Shown here piece after piece: positions 18,255 to 27,029 of a stretch of DNA of 64,000 nt. The notes beneath the pieces are model-generated. The model worked only from the letters and a program-made list of their open reading frames with translations, was not told the origin of the DNA and searched no databases. Both the position numbers and the translations under genes were made by a program. Source of the DNA: Pandoraea sp. (lineage in GTDB: Bacteria; Pseudomonadota; Gammaproteobacteria; Burkholderiales; Burkholderiaceae); contig NZ_SCSK01000067.1 of NCBI RefSeq assembly GCF_004297875.1, positions 141,571 to 205,570 on the forward strand, in the 5' to 3' direction. The first letter of the stretch is position 1, and every line of letters starts with the position of its first letter.

Positions 18255-20815
18255 ATTTCCAGGGTTTCAAGTAATTCGGTTTCAAGTGCGATTTGCAGAC
18301 GATTGTCCTGCAAGCCGCGGCCATCGAGCAGAAATATATCTTCGACGCGTTCTCCGAGGGTGTTGATACGGGCCGCATGCACGCTGATGCGGTGCCGCGC
18401 CAGGACGCGGGCGATGGCGTACAGCAGGCCCGTGCGGTCGTTGGCCGAGATCGAAAGCAGATAGTATTGGCCGCGCTCGTCGGCACGCAGATCGACACGC
18501 GGCGTGATCGGGAAGGTGCGTGAGCGGCGCGGCAATCTGCCCTGATTCGGTTCGGGCAATGGCGACTGGCTGCTTAGCCGCTGCACCAACTCCGCTTCGA
18601 CCAGATTGATGATGTCCCGGTAACTGGTGCCGGCGCCGGGGTCGGTGATCAGGAAGTTGTCGAGCGCATAGCCGTGGCGCGTGGTGTGAACCTTGGCGTC
18701 CAGAATCGACAGCCCCTTGCGCTCGAAGTAGCCGCAGATTCGGGCAAACAAGTCGGGTTGATCCGGCGCGTAGATAAATACCTGCAGGCCTTCACCGATG
18801 GGCGCCGGGCGTCCCTTGACGATCGGTGTCGGTGTATTGACGAAGCGGCATAGGTGACGTGTCTGCCAGGCAATGTCGGCAGCATCATTACGCAGGAAGT
18901 AAGCCACATCCAACTGATTCCACAAGGCTTCGTGGGCATGCTCCGGCACGGTGTACAAACGCAGCAGACTCAAGGCCTCGGCCTTGCGTGCTTTGAGTTG
19001 CGCGTGCGGATCGGGTTGTTCGCCGCCGAGCACCTGGCGGGTGATGCGGTACAGATCCTCGAGGAGTTTGCCTTTCCAGGCATTCCAGACTTTCGGGCTG
19101 GTGCCGCGGATGTCGGCCACGGTCAGCAGGTACAGTGCCGTCAGATAGCGCTCGTTGCCGACGACCTCGGCAAAACGCCGCACGACCTCCGGATCGGTGG
19201 TGTCCTGTTTTTGGGCGACCTGGCTCATGGTCAGATGCTGTCCGACCAGCCATACAACCAGCTCGGTATCTTCCGCGTCCATGCCGTGCTTGACGCAGAA
19301 GCGGCGGGCGTCGGTCATGCCGAGCTTGGAGTGATCGCCGCCGCGGCCCTTGGCGATGTCATGGAACAGCGCGGCGACAATCAGCACCCACGGACGGTCG
19401 AAATTGGCAATCAGCTGGCTGCAGAACGGGTATTCGTGGGCATGTTCGGCGATCATGAAGCGGCGTATGTTGCGCACCACCATCAGGATATGCTGATCGA
19501 CCGTGTAGACATGGTAGAGGTCGTGCTGCATCTGGCCCACGACGCCGCGAAAACTGAGCAGATAGCGGCCCAGCACGCTGGTCTGGTTCATCAGTCGCAA
19601 GGCGTGTGTAATACCCCGCGTCTGCTGCAAAATCTGCAGGAAAAGGTGTCGATTTTCCGGGTTTGCACGCCACTGGACGTTCATCAGCTCGCGAGCGTTA
19701 TAAAGCGCCCGCAGGGTGCGTGCCGATAGTCCCTTGGGGCCGACGATTTGCTCGTAGAGCAGGAAGGTTTCCAGAATCGCAGTCGGATGACGTTGATAGA
19801 GATCGTCATCGGCAATTTCGATCATGCCCTGTTTTTCGACAAATCGATCGTTGAGCACGCGCGTCACCCCGCTGCTTTGCGGGAACAGCCGCGCTTCGAC
19901 GTTGAGCAGCAGAATGGTATTGAGTTGCGTGACGGCCTTGGCAGCCCAGTAATAGCGGCGCATCAGTTGTTCGCTGGCGCGCTTGGCGGCCGTCGGCTTG
20001 ATGCCGAAGCGTTCGGCCAGCGGTGTTTGAAGGTCGAACACGAGGATGTCCTGGCGGCGTTGGGCGAGCAGGTGCAGGCGCGCGCGGATATTTTTCAGCA
20101 GACGCTCGTTACGTCGTAGTTCCTTGACCTCCCGAGCGGTCAGCAAGTCGCGTTGGTAAAGTTCGTCCCAACTGTTGCCCAGACCGGCTGCGCGCGTCAT
20201 CCATAAAATCGTCTGCAAGTCGCGCAACCCGCCGGGGCTTTCCTTGCAGTTCGGCTCCAGGCTGTAAGGCGTGTCCTGGTATTTGGCGTGGCGCTGGCGC
20301 ATTTCGAGTTGCTTGCCACGAAAGAATGCGCGAGGGTCCAGGGACGCTTTGAAACGGGCTTCGAATTGCGCGAATAAAGCGTGATCGCCGGTAATGAAGC
20401 GCGCCTCCAGCAGGCTCGTCTGGATCGTGATGTCGCTCTCGGCTTCGCTCAGACATTGCTCGACGGTGCGCACGCTGCTGCCGATTTCCAGGCCGATGTC
20501 CCACATAAAGCCGATGAAGCGCTCCAGCCGGCCCGCTATCGACTCATCGAGCGTGTCGGGGTGCAGGAGCAGGATGTCGACATCCGAGTAGGGAAACAAC
20601 TCACCGCGCCCGTAACCGCCTACGGCAACGAGTGTCAGTTGCGGGGGTAACTCGCAGACTTGCCAGGCTTGTGTCGCGATCGCGTCGACGGTTCGGCTCA
20701 GGCCGCGCAATAGCGGATCGATTTTGCCTTGCTGACTGTAGTGTTCGAGCAAGGCGTCCTTGCGGGATTTGAGAGCCTGGCGAAGCGGATGAGGGGCGCG
20801 AGCATGGGCATGCAT
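18251..20815 (-). CDS. glnD: Bifunctional uridylyltransferase/uridylyl-removing enzyme GlnD
   Basis: The nitrogen sensor that adds UMP to PII proteins when glutamine is low and removes it when glutamine is high. The nucleotidyltransferase domain has GGYGRGELFPYSDVD near the N-terminus. The HD hydrolase domain shows ALFHDIAKGRGGDHS about two-thirds along. Two C-terminal ACT domains sense glutamine, including VFIYAPDQPDLFARICGYF and YYLLSISANDRTGLLYAIA. The start at 20815 (MHAHARAPHPLRQ, 854 residues) was preferred over one 13 codons upstream at 20854 (867 residues), whose extra residues look non-conserved. map lies 164 bases upstream, and the stop overlaps the next start by four bases. Confidence 0.95.
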   Translation of the reverse strand: MHAHARAPHPLRQALKSRKDALLEHYSQQGKIDPLLRGLSRTVDAIATQAWQVCELPPQLTLVAVGGYGRGELFPYSDVDILLLHPDTLDESIAGRLERFIGFMWDIGLEIGSSVRTVEQCLSEAESDITIQTSLLEARFITGDHALFAQFEARFKASLDPRAFFRGKQLEMRQRHAKYQDTPYSLEPNCKESPGGLRDLQTILWMTRAAGLGNSWDELYQRDLLTAREVKELRRNERLLKNIRARLHLLAQRRQDILVFDLQTPLAERFGIKPTAAKRASEQLMRRYYWAAKAVTQLNTILLLNVEARLFPQSSGVTRVLNDRFVEKQGMIEIADDDLYQRHPTAILETFLLYEQIVGPKGLSARTLRALYNARELMNVQWRANPENRHLFLQILQQTRGITHALRLMNQTSVLGRYLLSFRGVVGQMQHDLYHVYTVDQHILMVVRNIRRFMIAEHAHEYPFCSQLIANFDRPWVLIVAALFHDIAKGRGGDHSKLGMTDARRFCVKHGMDAEDTELVVWLVGQHLTMSQVAQKQDTTDPEVVRRFAEVVGNERYLTALYLLTVADIRGTSPKVWNAWKGKLLEDLYRITRQVLGGEQPDPHAQLKARKAEALSLLRLYTVPEHAHEALWNQLDVAYFLRNDAADIAWQTRHLCRFVNTPTPIVKGRPAPIGEGLQVFIYAPDQPDLFARICGYFERKGLSILDAKVHTTRHGYALDNFLITDPGAGTSYRDIINLVEAELVQRLSSQSPLPEPNQGRLPRRSRTFPITPRVDLRADERGQYYLLSISANDRTGLLYAIARVLARHRISVHAARINTLGERVEDIFLLDGRGLQDNRLQIALETELLETLEI

Positions 20816-20979
20816 GGGCGGATTTTCCTGGCGCGGGGGCGGAAGGCCGCGCAAAGCACCTGCATGAATGCACGGCGCGCGCGGAGCCGATCGAATTATC
20901 GCATCAATTCGTTATAAGACGCGCGTGGCGCGAGCCGTCCGAATCAAGCTAATGGCTTCCCGGGCGCCGCAAAATGGCG

Positions 20980-21795
20980 TTATGAAGCGAGCGCTTCCAG
21001 GACGCTCGCGGGCCGTGCGGGGGTACCGGCCGAGACCGTCAGCACCTCATGCCCGGTTTCGGTGACGAGGATGGTGTGCTCCCACTGGGCCGAGAGGCTG
21101 CGGTCGCGCGTCTTGACCGTCCACAGGTCGGGCATGGTCCGAATGTCCCGCTTGCCGGCGTTGATCATCGGTTCAATGGTGAAAATCATGCCAGGCTGAA
21201 TCTCCAGGCCAGTTCCCGGGCGACCGTAATGCACGACCTGCGGATCCTCGTGGAACACCTGGCCAATGCCATGTCCGCAGTATTCCCGCACGACGCTGAA
21301 GCCTTGTGCCTCGGCATGGCGTTGAATGGCATGGCCGATGTCGCCCAGGTGCGCGCCGGGCCGCACCTGCTCGATGCCCAGCCACATGCATTCGTAGGTG
21401 ACATTCACCAGGCGCTTGGCCAGGATGGAGCCCTCGCCGACGATGAACATCCGGCTGGTGTCGCCGAAATAGCCATCCTTGATGACGGTAATGTCTATAT
21501 TGAGAATATCGCCGTTCTTGATGACCTTGTCGCCGGGAATGCCGTGACAGATGACATCGTTGACGGAGATGCAGGTGGCTTTTGGGTAGGGCGGGTAGCC
21601 GGGCGGCTGGTAATTCAGGCACGCGGAAATGGTGTGCTGCTCCTGTTCCATATACTCGAGGCACAACCGGTCGAGCTCGCCCGTCGTCACCCCGGCTTTG
21701 ACGTAAGGGGTGATGAAATCCAGTACCTCACTCGCCAGGCGACAGGCTACACGCATTTTTTCGATATCGTGAGCGGTTTTCAGGGTAATGGCCAT
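20980..21795 (-). CDS. map: Methionine aminopeptidase, type I
   Basis: A 271-residue dinuclear metallopeptidase that removes the initiator methionine from new proteins. The sequence MAITLKTAHDIEKMRVACRLA matches the family N-terminus, placing the start at 21795; the frame stays open much further upstream only by chance and runs antisense to rpsB. Metal ligands are in NIDITVIKDGYFGDTSRMF (two Asp), CGHGIGQVFHEDPQVVHYG (His) and FTIEPMINAG (Glu), with a final Glu in QWEHTILV. It diverges from rpsB, the usual map/rpsB arrangement of proteobacteria, and is followed by glnD. Confidence 0.96.
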   Translation of the reverse strand: MAITLKTAHDIEKMRVACRLASEVLDFITPYVKAGVTTGELDRLCLEYMEQEQHTISACLNYQPPGYPPYPKATCISVNDVICHGIPGDKVIKNGDILNIDITVIKDGYFGDTSRMFIVGEGSILAKRLVNVTYECMWLGIEQVRPGAHLGDIGHAIQRHAEAQGFSVVREYCGHGIGQVFHEDPQVVHYGRPGTGLEIQPGMIFTIEPMINAGKRDIRTMPDLWTVKTRDRSLSAQWEHTILVTETGHEVLTVSAGTPARPASVLEALAS

Positions 21796-21914
21796 GGTTT
21801 TGCGCAAAAAAACGAAAATATCGATCATTATCGCACCAAGTGAGGCCAACCGGTGCTCACGGCGTTTGAGTATGGCGCACCGGCCGGCGTCGATTTGGCG
21901 CGCGGTGGCGCGGC

Positions 21915-21944
21915 TTGAGCGTGCGGCTGCGCGGATGCTATAAT
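21915..21944 (+). promoter_or_regulatory. Sigma-70 promoter of rpsB-tsf
   Basis: TTGAGC at 21915-21920 and a perfect TATAAT at 21939-21944 are separated by 18 bases. Transcription would begin near 21951, giving an rpsB leader of about 217 bases. This is the best-formed vegetative promoter in the window, as expected for a ribosomal protein gene. Confidence 0.8.
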
Positions 21945-21950
21945 CTCCGG

Positions 21951-22167
21951 CTAAGTCGGGTTCTGTCCGCGGGTTTTGCGGGATGGCGCAGTTCGAGCAG
22001 GATTGTCGTGATCGACGCGGCGGCGAATAAAGCCCGGACTTGGTAGTGAAATGTTTGTTAGCGCGCGAACCGATGCATCCAGGGTGTTTCCGTTGCGCAG
22101 GCCTTAGCGAGAGGCTGCGCCGGGAATGCGGCAATCGGTTTAAGACCCAACCCTTTTGGAGAATTTT
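21951..22167 (+). ncRNA. rpsB 5' leader, possible S2 autoregulatory RNA
   Basis: The predicted untranslated leader of rpsB is about 217 bases and contains no credible gene. A strong hairpin occupies 22095-22120: arms GCGCAGGCCT and AGGCTGCGC pair nine times with one bulged G and a 7-base loop. Its base lies about 47 bases before the start codon. A shorter CCGC/GCGG stem is near 21969-21983. Long structured rpsB leaders bind ribosomal protein S2 and repress rpsB-tsf in gammaproteobacteria; whether this betaproteobacterial leader does so is an inference from length, structure and position. Confidence 0.5.
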
Positions 22168-22920
22168 ATGTCCGCAACGATGCGTGAAATGCTGGAGGCG
22201 GGTGTCCACTTCGGCCACCAGACCCGTTTCTGGAATCCCAAGATGGCTCCGTATATCTTCGGCCATCGCAACAAGATTCACATCATCAATCTGGAGAAAA
22301 CGCTGCCGATGTACCAGGATGCGCTGAAATACGTGCGTCAATTGGCAGCCAATCGTGGCACCATCCTGTTCGTCGGCACCAAGCGCCAGTCGCGCGAAAC
22401 CATCGGCGAAGAAGCCGCGCGCGCCGGCATGCCTTATGTCAACAGCCGCTGGCTGGGTGGCATGCTGACCAACTTCAAGACCCTGAAGTCTTCCATCAAA
22501 AAGCTCAAGGACATGGAAGCCGCGGTTGCCGCAGGCGAAACCGAGCGGATGAGCAAGAAGGAAAGCCTCATGTTCCAGCGTGAGATGGCCAAGCTGGAGA
22601 AGTCGATCGGCGGCGTCAAGGATATGGGCGGTATTCCCGATGCGATTTTTGTGATCGACGTCGGCTACCACAAGATTGCCATCACCGAAGCCGTCAAGCT
22701 GGGCGTGCCGGTGATTGCGGTGGTCGATACCAACCACTCGCCCGAAGGCGTCGACTACATCATTCCGGGTAACGATGACTCGAGCAAGGCCGTGGCGCTG
22801 TACGCCCGCGGTGTGGCCGATGCGATTCTCGAAGGGCGCGCCAACGCCGTCAACGAGGTCGTCGAAGCGGTGCGTGGCGACGGCAGCGACGAATTTGTCG
22901 AAGTTAGCGACGAGGCGTAA
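22168..22920 (+). CDS. rpsB: Small ribosomal subunit protein uS2
   Basis: A 250-residue ribosomal protein of the 30S head/body junction. The sequence MSATMREMLEAGVHFGHQTR is the diagnostic N-terminus, and GGIPDAIFVIDVGYHKIAI and PVIAVVDTNHSPEGVDYIIPGNDD are typical internal segments. The ATG at 22168 is preceded by TTGGAGA (22156-22162), a good ribosome site; a TTG at 22156 in frame overlaps that site and was rejected. A terminator follows, then tsf. Partial read-through to tsf would be the usual arrangement. Confidence 0.98.
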   Translation: MSATMREMLEAGVHFGHQTRFWNPKMAPYIFGHRNKIHIINLEKTLPMYQDALKYVRQLAANRGTILFVGTKRQSRETIGEEAARAGMPYVNSRWLGGMLTNFKTLKSSIKKLKDMEAAVAAGETERMSKKESLMFQREMAKLEKSIGGVKDMGGIPDAIFVIDVGYHKIAITEAVKLGVPVIAVVDTNHSPEGVDYIIPGNDDSSKAVALYARGVADAILEGRANAVNEVVEAVRGDGSDEFVEVSDEA

Positions 22921-22941
22921 TCCCTCGCGCAGGCAAACCAC

Positions 22942-22971
22942 AAAGGGGCCGCGGTTGAGCCCCTTTTTTTT
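22942..22971 (+). terminator. Intrinsic terminator/attenuator between rpsB and tsf
   Basis: GGGGC at 22945-22949 pairs with GCCCC at 22959-22963, extended by AAA before the stem against the run of eight T at 22964-22971. This is a standard Rho-independent terminator 22 bases after the rpsB stop. It would make tsf expression partly independent of, or lower than, rpsB. Confidence 0.85.
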
Positions 22972-23077
22972 GAAGTAAGCGTTTGAGCAGCCGAGGCTGA
23001 ACCGTGGCACAGCAGCCAGGCAGCCGCCCGAGACGGGTGGGGCGTGTTCGACAGATTTTGAATTTCAGGAGTGACAT

Positions 23078-23971
23078 ATGGCGGCAATTACTGCAAGCAT
23101 GGTGGCCGAACTGCGTGGCAAGACCGACGCGCCGATGATGGAGTGCAAGAAGGCGCTGACGGAAGCCGACGGCGATATGGACAAGGCCGAAGAGATTCTG
23201 CGCGTTAAATTGGGCAACAAGGCCAGCAAGGCTGCCAGCCGGGTGACAGCCGAGGGCATCGTGGCCGCGTGCATCGAAAGCCAGGGCGCGGGAAGCCTGG
23301 GCGCTTTGGTCGAGTTGAACTGCGAAACCGATTTCGTCGCCAAGAATGACGATTTCCTCGCGTTCGGCAAGACCGTGGCCGAACTGGTGGTCAAGCAGAA
23401 CCCGGCCGATCTGGCGGCATTGTCGGCACTGCCGTTGCAAGGTTCGACGGTTGAACAGGTGCGCAAGGATTTGATCGGCAAGATCGGTGAAAATGTCGCG
23501 ATTCGGCGCTTCGTACGCTACGACAGCCCAGTCAAGCTGACTTCCTACCTGCATGGTACCCGCATTGGCGTGCTGGTCGAATACGATGGCGCCGAGGAGC
23601 AAGTTGGCAAGGATGTGGCCATGCACATTGCGGCTATGAAGCCGGTGTCGCTGTCGGCCGAGCAAGTCCCGGCCGAGCTGATCGCCAAGGAGCGCAGCAT
23701 CGCCGAGCAAAAGGCCGCCGAATCGGGCAAGCCGGCCGAAATCGTTGCCAAGATGGTGGACGGCAGCGTACAAAAATACCTCAAAGAGGTATCGTTGCTG
23801 AACCAAACGTTCGTCAAAAATGACAAACAAACCGTCGAACAGATGCTCAAGGCCACCAATACCGCGGTGAAGGGGTTCACGTTGTATGTCGTGGGCGAGG
23901 GCATCGAGAAGAAGCAGGATGACTTCGCAGCGGAAGTCGCTGCCCAAGTGGCTGCCGCCAAGCAGGCGTGA
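23078..23971 (+). CDS. tsf: Elongation factor Ts
   Basis: A 297-residue guanine-nucleotide exchange factor for EF-Tu. The N-terminal UBA-like domain shows SMVAELRGKTDAPMMECKKA and GDMDKAEEILRVKLGNKA. The core contains ELNCETDFVAKNDDF, the conserved EF-Tu contact loop including TDF. The C-terminal part has GKPAEIVAKMVDGSVQKYL and ends with a short helical tail. A ribosome site CAGGAG sits at 23069-23074. It follows the rpsB terminator and precedes pyrH by 88 bases. Confidence 0.97.
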   Translation: MAAITASMVAELRGKTDAPMMECKKALTEADGDMDKAEEILRVKLGNKASKAASRVTAEGIVAACIESQGAGSLGALVELNCETDFVAKNDDFLAFGKTVAELVVKQNPADLAALSALPLQGSTVEQVRKDLIGKIGENVAIRRFVRYDSPVKLTSYLHGTRIGVLVEYDGAEEQVGKDVAMHIAAMKPVSLSAEQVPAELIAKERSIAEQKAAESGKPAEIVAKMVDGSVQKYLKEVSLLNQTFVKNDKQTVEQMLKATNTAVKGFTLYVVGEGIEKKQDDFAAEVAAQVAAAKQA

Positions 23972-24059
23972 TGCTGACGGAGGCGGCGCGCCAGCCGCCT
24001 CCGGAAAACTTTGTTTCAAACTCGATCACAGTGCCCACCTAGACCCTGCAAGGATCCTT

Positions 24060-24773
24060 ATGCCTACTGCTTATAAGCGCGTACTTCTCAAGCTTTCCGG
24101 TGAGGCCCTGATGGGAGATGATGCTTTTGGCATCAATCGGGCCACGATCGAGCGCATGGTTGCCGATATCGCCGACGTCGTTCGTCTGGGCGTCCAGATG
24201 GCGATCGTGATCGGCGGCGGCAACATCTTTCGCGGCGTCGCGGGTGGCGCGGCCGGCATGGACCGTGCGACGGCCGACTATATGGGCATGCTGGCGACCA
24301 TGATGAATGCCCTCGCGTTGCAGGATGCCATGCGCCACGCCGGAATCGAAGGCCGCGTGCAATCCGCGCTGCGTATGGATCAGGTGGTCGAGCCCTACAT
24401 TCGGCCGCGCGCCATTCGCCAGCTCGAGGAGGGCAAGGTGGTGATCTTCGCCGCCGGCACGGGCAATCCGTTTTTCACCACCGATACCGCGGCGGCATTG
24501 CGCGGCTCCGAAATCGGCGCCGAGGTCGTGCTCAAGGCGACCAAGGTCGACGGAGTATACTCGGCCGATCCAAAGAAAGTGGCCGATGCGGTGAAGTACT
24601 CGACAATCAGTTTCGATGAGGCAATTTCAAAAAACCTGCAAGTCATGGATGCCACGGCATTTGCGCTGTGCCGCGATCAGAAATTGCCGATCCGCGTTTT
24701 CTCCATCGTCAAGCCCGGCGCGCTCAAGCATGTCGTTTTGGGCGAGAACGAAGGAACGCTCGTACACGTTTGA
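24060..24773 (+). CDS. pyrH: UMP kinase
   Basis: A 237-residue amino-acid-kinase-fold enzyme that phosphorylates UMP to UDP for RNA, DNA and sugar-nucleotide synthesis. Key features are YKRVLLKLSGEALMGDD (phosphate binding), VIGGGNIFRG (glycine-rich loop), RATADYMGMLATMMNALAL and FFTTDTAAALRGSEIGAEVVLKATKVDGVYSADPKK. The ATG at 24060 is chosen because the conserved KLSGEAL lies 12 residues in; the open frame extends upstream over the tsf end without similarity. It is followed by a strong palindromic terminator before frr. Confidence 0.97.
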   Translation: MPTAYKRVLLKLSGEALMGDDAFGINRATIERMVADIADVVRLGVQMAIVIGGGNIFRGVAGGAAGMDRATADYMGMLATMMNALALQDAMRHAGIEGRVQSALRMDQVVEPYIRPRAIRQLEEGKVVIFAAGTGNPFFTTDTAAALRGSEIGAEVVLKATKVDGVYSADPKKVADAVKYSTISFDEAISKNLQVMDATAFALCRDQKLPIRVFSIVKPGALKHVVLGENEGTLVHV

Positions 24774-24790
24774 TATTCCAAATTGAACGA

Positions 24791-24822
24791 GAATTTGCGC
24801 ATGCGCAAATTCTTCTTTTTTT
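24791..24822 (+). terminator. Palindromic terminator between pyrH and frr
   Basis: A perfect 22-bp palindrome made of GAATTTGCGCA (24791-24801) and its exact complement (24802-24812), followed by TTC and a run of seven T. It begins 17 bases after the pyrH stop. As RNA it would fold with a small loop taken from the centre. It probably limits read-through into frr. Confidence 0.75.
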
Positions 24823-24846
24823 CTATTCCCTGGCTCGGAGGTTTTC

Positions 24847-25407
24847 ATGACCGTTGCTGACATAAAACAGAATGTCCAGCAAAAAATGCAAAAGTCCATT
24901 GAGGCGTTCAAGGCCGATCTGGCCAAGGTACGCACCGGTCGGGCTCACACCGGGTTGCTGGATCACGTGCAGGTCGACTATTACGGCTCGATGGTCCCGA
25001 TTTCCCAAGTGGCCAACGTCACGCTCGTCGATGGCCGCACGATTGGCGTGCAGCCGTGGGAGAAGAAAATGGTCGCCGCGGTCGAAAAGGCCATCCGCGA
25101 GTCGGATCTGGGGCTCAACCCCGCAACGCAAGGGGACCTGATTCGAGTTCCGATGCCCGCGCTGACCGAAGAGCGTCGTCGCGAGATGACCAAAGTGGTC
25201 AAAAGTGAGGCCGAAGGCGCCAAGGTCGCCGTACGGAACCTGCGTCGGGAGGCCAACGAGCAACTCAAGAAATTGCTCAAGGACAAGGAAATTTCTGAAG
25301 ACGATGAGCGTCGCGCACAGGACGATGTCCAGAAGCTCACGGACAAATTCGTGGCTGAAATCGACAAGCTTGGCCAACAGAAAGAAAGCGAAATCCTGAC
25401 GGTCTGA
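24847..25407 (+). CDS. frr: Ribosome recycling factor
   Basis: A 186-residue factor that, with EF-G, splits post-termination ribosomes. Recognisable stretches are KVRTGRAHTGLLDHVQVDYYG, PLSQVANVTLVDGRTIGVQPW-like sequence, AIRESDLGLNPATQGDLIRVPMPALTEERRREMTKVV and VRNLRREANEQLKKLLKDKE. Length is the family standard of about 185. CTCGGAGG (24834-24841) gives a strong ribosome site. Its place between pyrH and uppS is conserved in proteobacteria. Confidence 0.98.
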   Translation: MTVADIKQNVQQKMQKSIEAFKADLAKVRTGRAHTGLLDHVQVDYYGSMVPISQVANVTLVDGRTIGVQPWEKKMVAAVEKAIRESDLGLNPATQGDLIRVPMPALTEERRREMTKVVKSEAEGAKVAVRNLRREANEQLKKLLKDKEISEDDERRAQDDVQKLTDKFVAEIDKLGQQKESEILTV

Positions 25408-25441
25408 GACCGCGGTTGCACGGAGGGTGACTGACATCCTG

Positions 25442-26218
25442 ATGGCTTATTCGAGTTCGACGCTGGCGGTGCCGGAGACTGTCGCGGTGCCGCGTCATAT
25501 CGCCATTGTGATGGATGGCAATGGTCGCTGGGCGACGCGGCGTAAATTGCCTCGCGTGGCCGGACATGCGCGTGGCGTTGAGGCCGTGCGGGGCACGGTC
25601 GAGGCGTGCATGCGGCGCGGCGTTGAATATCTGACGTTATTCGCTTTCAGCTCCGAGAATTGGCGCCGCCCCGGCGAGGAAGTCTCCTTCCTGATGAAGC
25701 TGTTCATCGGCGCGCTGGAGCGCGAGATCGACAAGCTCGACGGCAACGGTATTCGCTTGCGGGTGATAGGAGCGCTCGAAGCGTTCGATCCCCGTATCCG
25801 AGAGTTGGTGCAGCAGGCCGAAGCCAGGACCGCGGGCAATACGCGGCTGACGCTGACGATCGCGGCGAACTACGGGGGGCGCTGGGATATCCTGCAGGCA
25901 GCGCGTCGTATGGCGCTTGAGGCCGGGGCCCAGAGCCTGTTGCTCGAGGGCGAGCCGAGCGAGGAGATGCTGGCGCGGCACCTGAGCATGGCCTATGCGC
26001 CTGAGCCGGATCTGTTTATCCGCACCGGGGGGGAACAGCGCATCAGCAACTTCCTGTTGTGGCAGCTCGCCTACACCGAACTTTACTTCACCGACACATA
26101 CTGGCCGGATTTCGACGCTGCGGCGCTTGATCAAGCGATTGCTTCGTACCAATTGCGCGAGCGTCGTTTCGGGCGGACCAGCGCGCAAACCAAGAAAAAT
26201 TCCGGAAAAATTCGATAA
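25442..26218 (+). CDS. uppS: Isoprenyl transferase (undecaprenyl diphosphate synthase)
   Basis: A 258-residue cis-prenyltransferase that builds the C55 carrier lipid used for peptidoglycan and O-antigen. The catalytic aspartate is in IAIVMDGNGRWA. Other motifs are RVAGHARGVEAVR, LTLFAFSSENWRRP and, near the C-terminus, PDLFIRTGGEQRISNFLLWQLAYTELYF. A GTG at 25427 is in frame but directly touches the GGAGG at 25422-25426, so the ATG at 25442 was preferred, although its spacing from that site is long. The stop is followed immediately by cdsA. Confidence 0.95.
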   Translation: MAYSSSTLAVPETVAVPRHIAIVMDGNGRWATRRKLPRVAGHARGVEAVRGTVEACMRRGVEYLTLFAFSSENWRRPGEEVSFLMKLFIGALEREIDKLDGNGIRLRVIGALEAFDPRIRELVQQAEARTAGNTRLTLTIAANYGGRWDILQAARRMALEAGAQSLLLEGEPSEEMLARHLSMAYAPEPDLFIRTGGEQRISNFLLWQLAYTELYFTDTYWPDFDAAALDQAIASYQLRERRFGRTSAQTKKNSGKIR

Positions 26219-27028
26219 ATGCTGAAGACACGCGTCTTGACCGCGCTGATTCTGCTGGCAATAGTGCTTCCCGCTCTGTTTCTCGGCACGCCAGGACAAT
26301 TTGGTTTGGTGGTCGCGTTGGCGGTGATTTTGGGCGCCTGGGAATGGGCGCGTTTGCTGGGACTGCCGTTGGCTGGAAGCGTGCCCTATGCGCTGGTCGC
26401 CTTGGCTGGCGTGGCGGCCAGCTATGCGGGGGTTATTCCTTCGTCAGCCTGGCTGAGCCCCGCAGTGCTTTTTTGGCTTTTGATCGGCCCCTATACGCTA
26501 TGGCGCAAACCGCAGACTTCCGGTGCATGGCGTGTTTTTCTTCTTCTGGCGGGTTGGGTAGTCCTGGTTGCCGCGTGGCAAGCGATCTGGCTGGCGCGCC
26601 AGCATGGCGTGATCTTTCTCTTGTCCGTGCTGGTTGTCGTCTGGCTGGCCGATTCCGGGGCCTATTTCGCGGGCAAAGCGTTTGGTCGGCGTAAATTGGC
26701 ACCAGGCATCAGCCCGGGAAAGACCTGGGAGGGGGCGGCAGGAGGCTGGCTTCTGGTGCTGCTGGCCGCGGCCGTCGTGATGCTGATCGGTCGCCACGGG
26801 GAACCGACGCTGGTTTCGGTGCTGGTCGACCGCTTCGGGGTTGCAACTGGCGCGGTATGCTTGACGATACTGGTGATATACAGCATCGTGGGAGATCTTT
26901 TCGAGTCGCAACTCAAGCGCCAGGCCGGCAGAAAAGATTCCAGTGGATTGTTGCCCGGGCATGGAGGGATATTGGATCGTATCGATGCCCTTTTGCCTGT
27001 TCTGCCGCTTGTCATGCTATTTGTCTAA
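26219..27028 (+). CDS. cdsA: Phosphatidate cytidylyltransferase
   Basis: A 269-residue inner-membrane enzyme making CDP-diacylglycerol from phosphatidic acid and CTP, the branch point to all major phospholipids. About seven hydrophobic helices are visible. The CDP-diglyceride synthetase signature is complete: DSGAYFAGKAFGRRKLAPGI followed by SPGKTWEG, and near the C-terminus SGLLPGHGGILDRIDALL. Its ATG touches the uppS stop (TAAATG), implying coupled translation. dxr starts two bases after its stop. Confidence 0.96.
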   Translation: MLKTRVLTALILLAIVLPALFLGTPGQFGLVVALAVILGAWEWARLLGLPLAGSVPYALVALAGVAASYAGVIPSSAWLSPAVLFWLLIGPYTLWRKPQTSGAWRVFLLLAGWVVLVAAWQAIWLARQHGVIFLLSVLVVVWLADSGAYFAGKAFGRRKLAPGISPGKTWEGAAGGWLLVLLAAAVVMLIGRHGEPTLVSVLVDRFGVATGAVCLTILVIYSIVGDLFESQLKRQAGRKDSSGLLPGHGGILDRIDALLPVLPLVMLFV

Positions 27029-27029
27029 T

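Noticed and set aside
22156..22167. TTG start for rpsB
   Set aside because: It overlaps the ribosome-binding site; the ATG at 22168 matches the conserved N-terminus.
21828..23010. Long minus-strand open frame joining map to sequence opposite rpsB
   Set aside because: Methionine aminopeptidase similarity begins at 21795; the upstream part is antisense to rpsB and its promoter and has no protein-like conservation.
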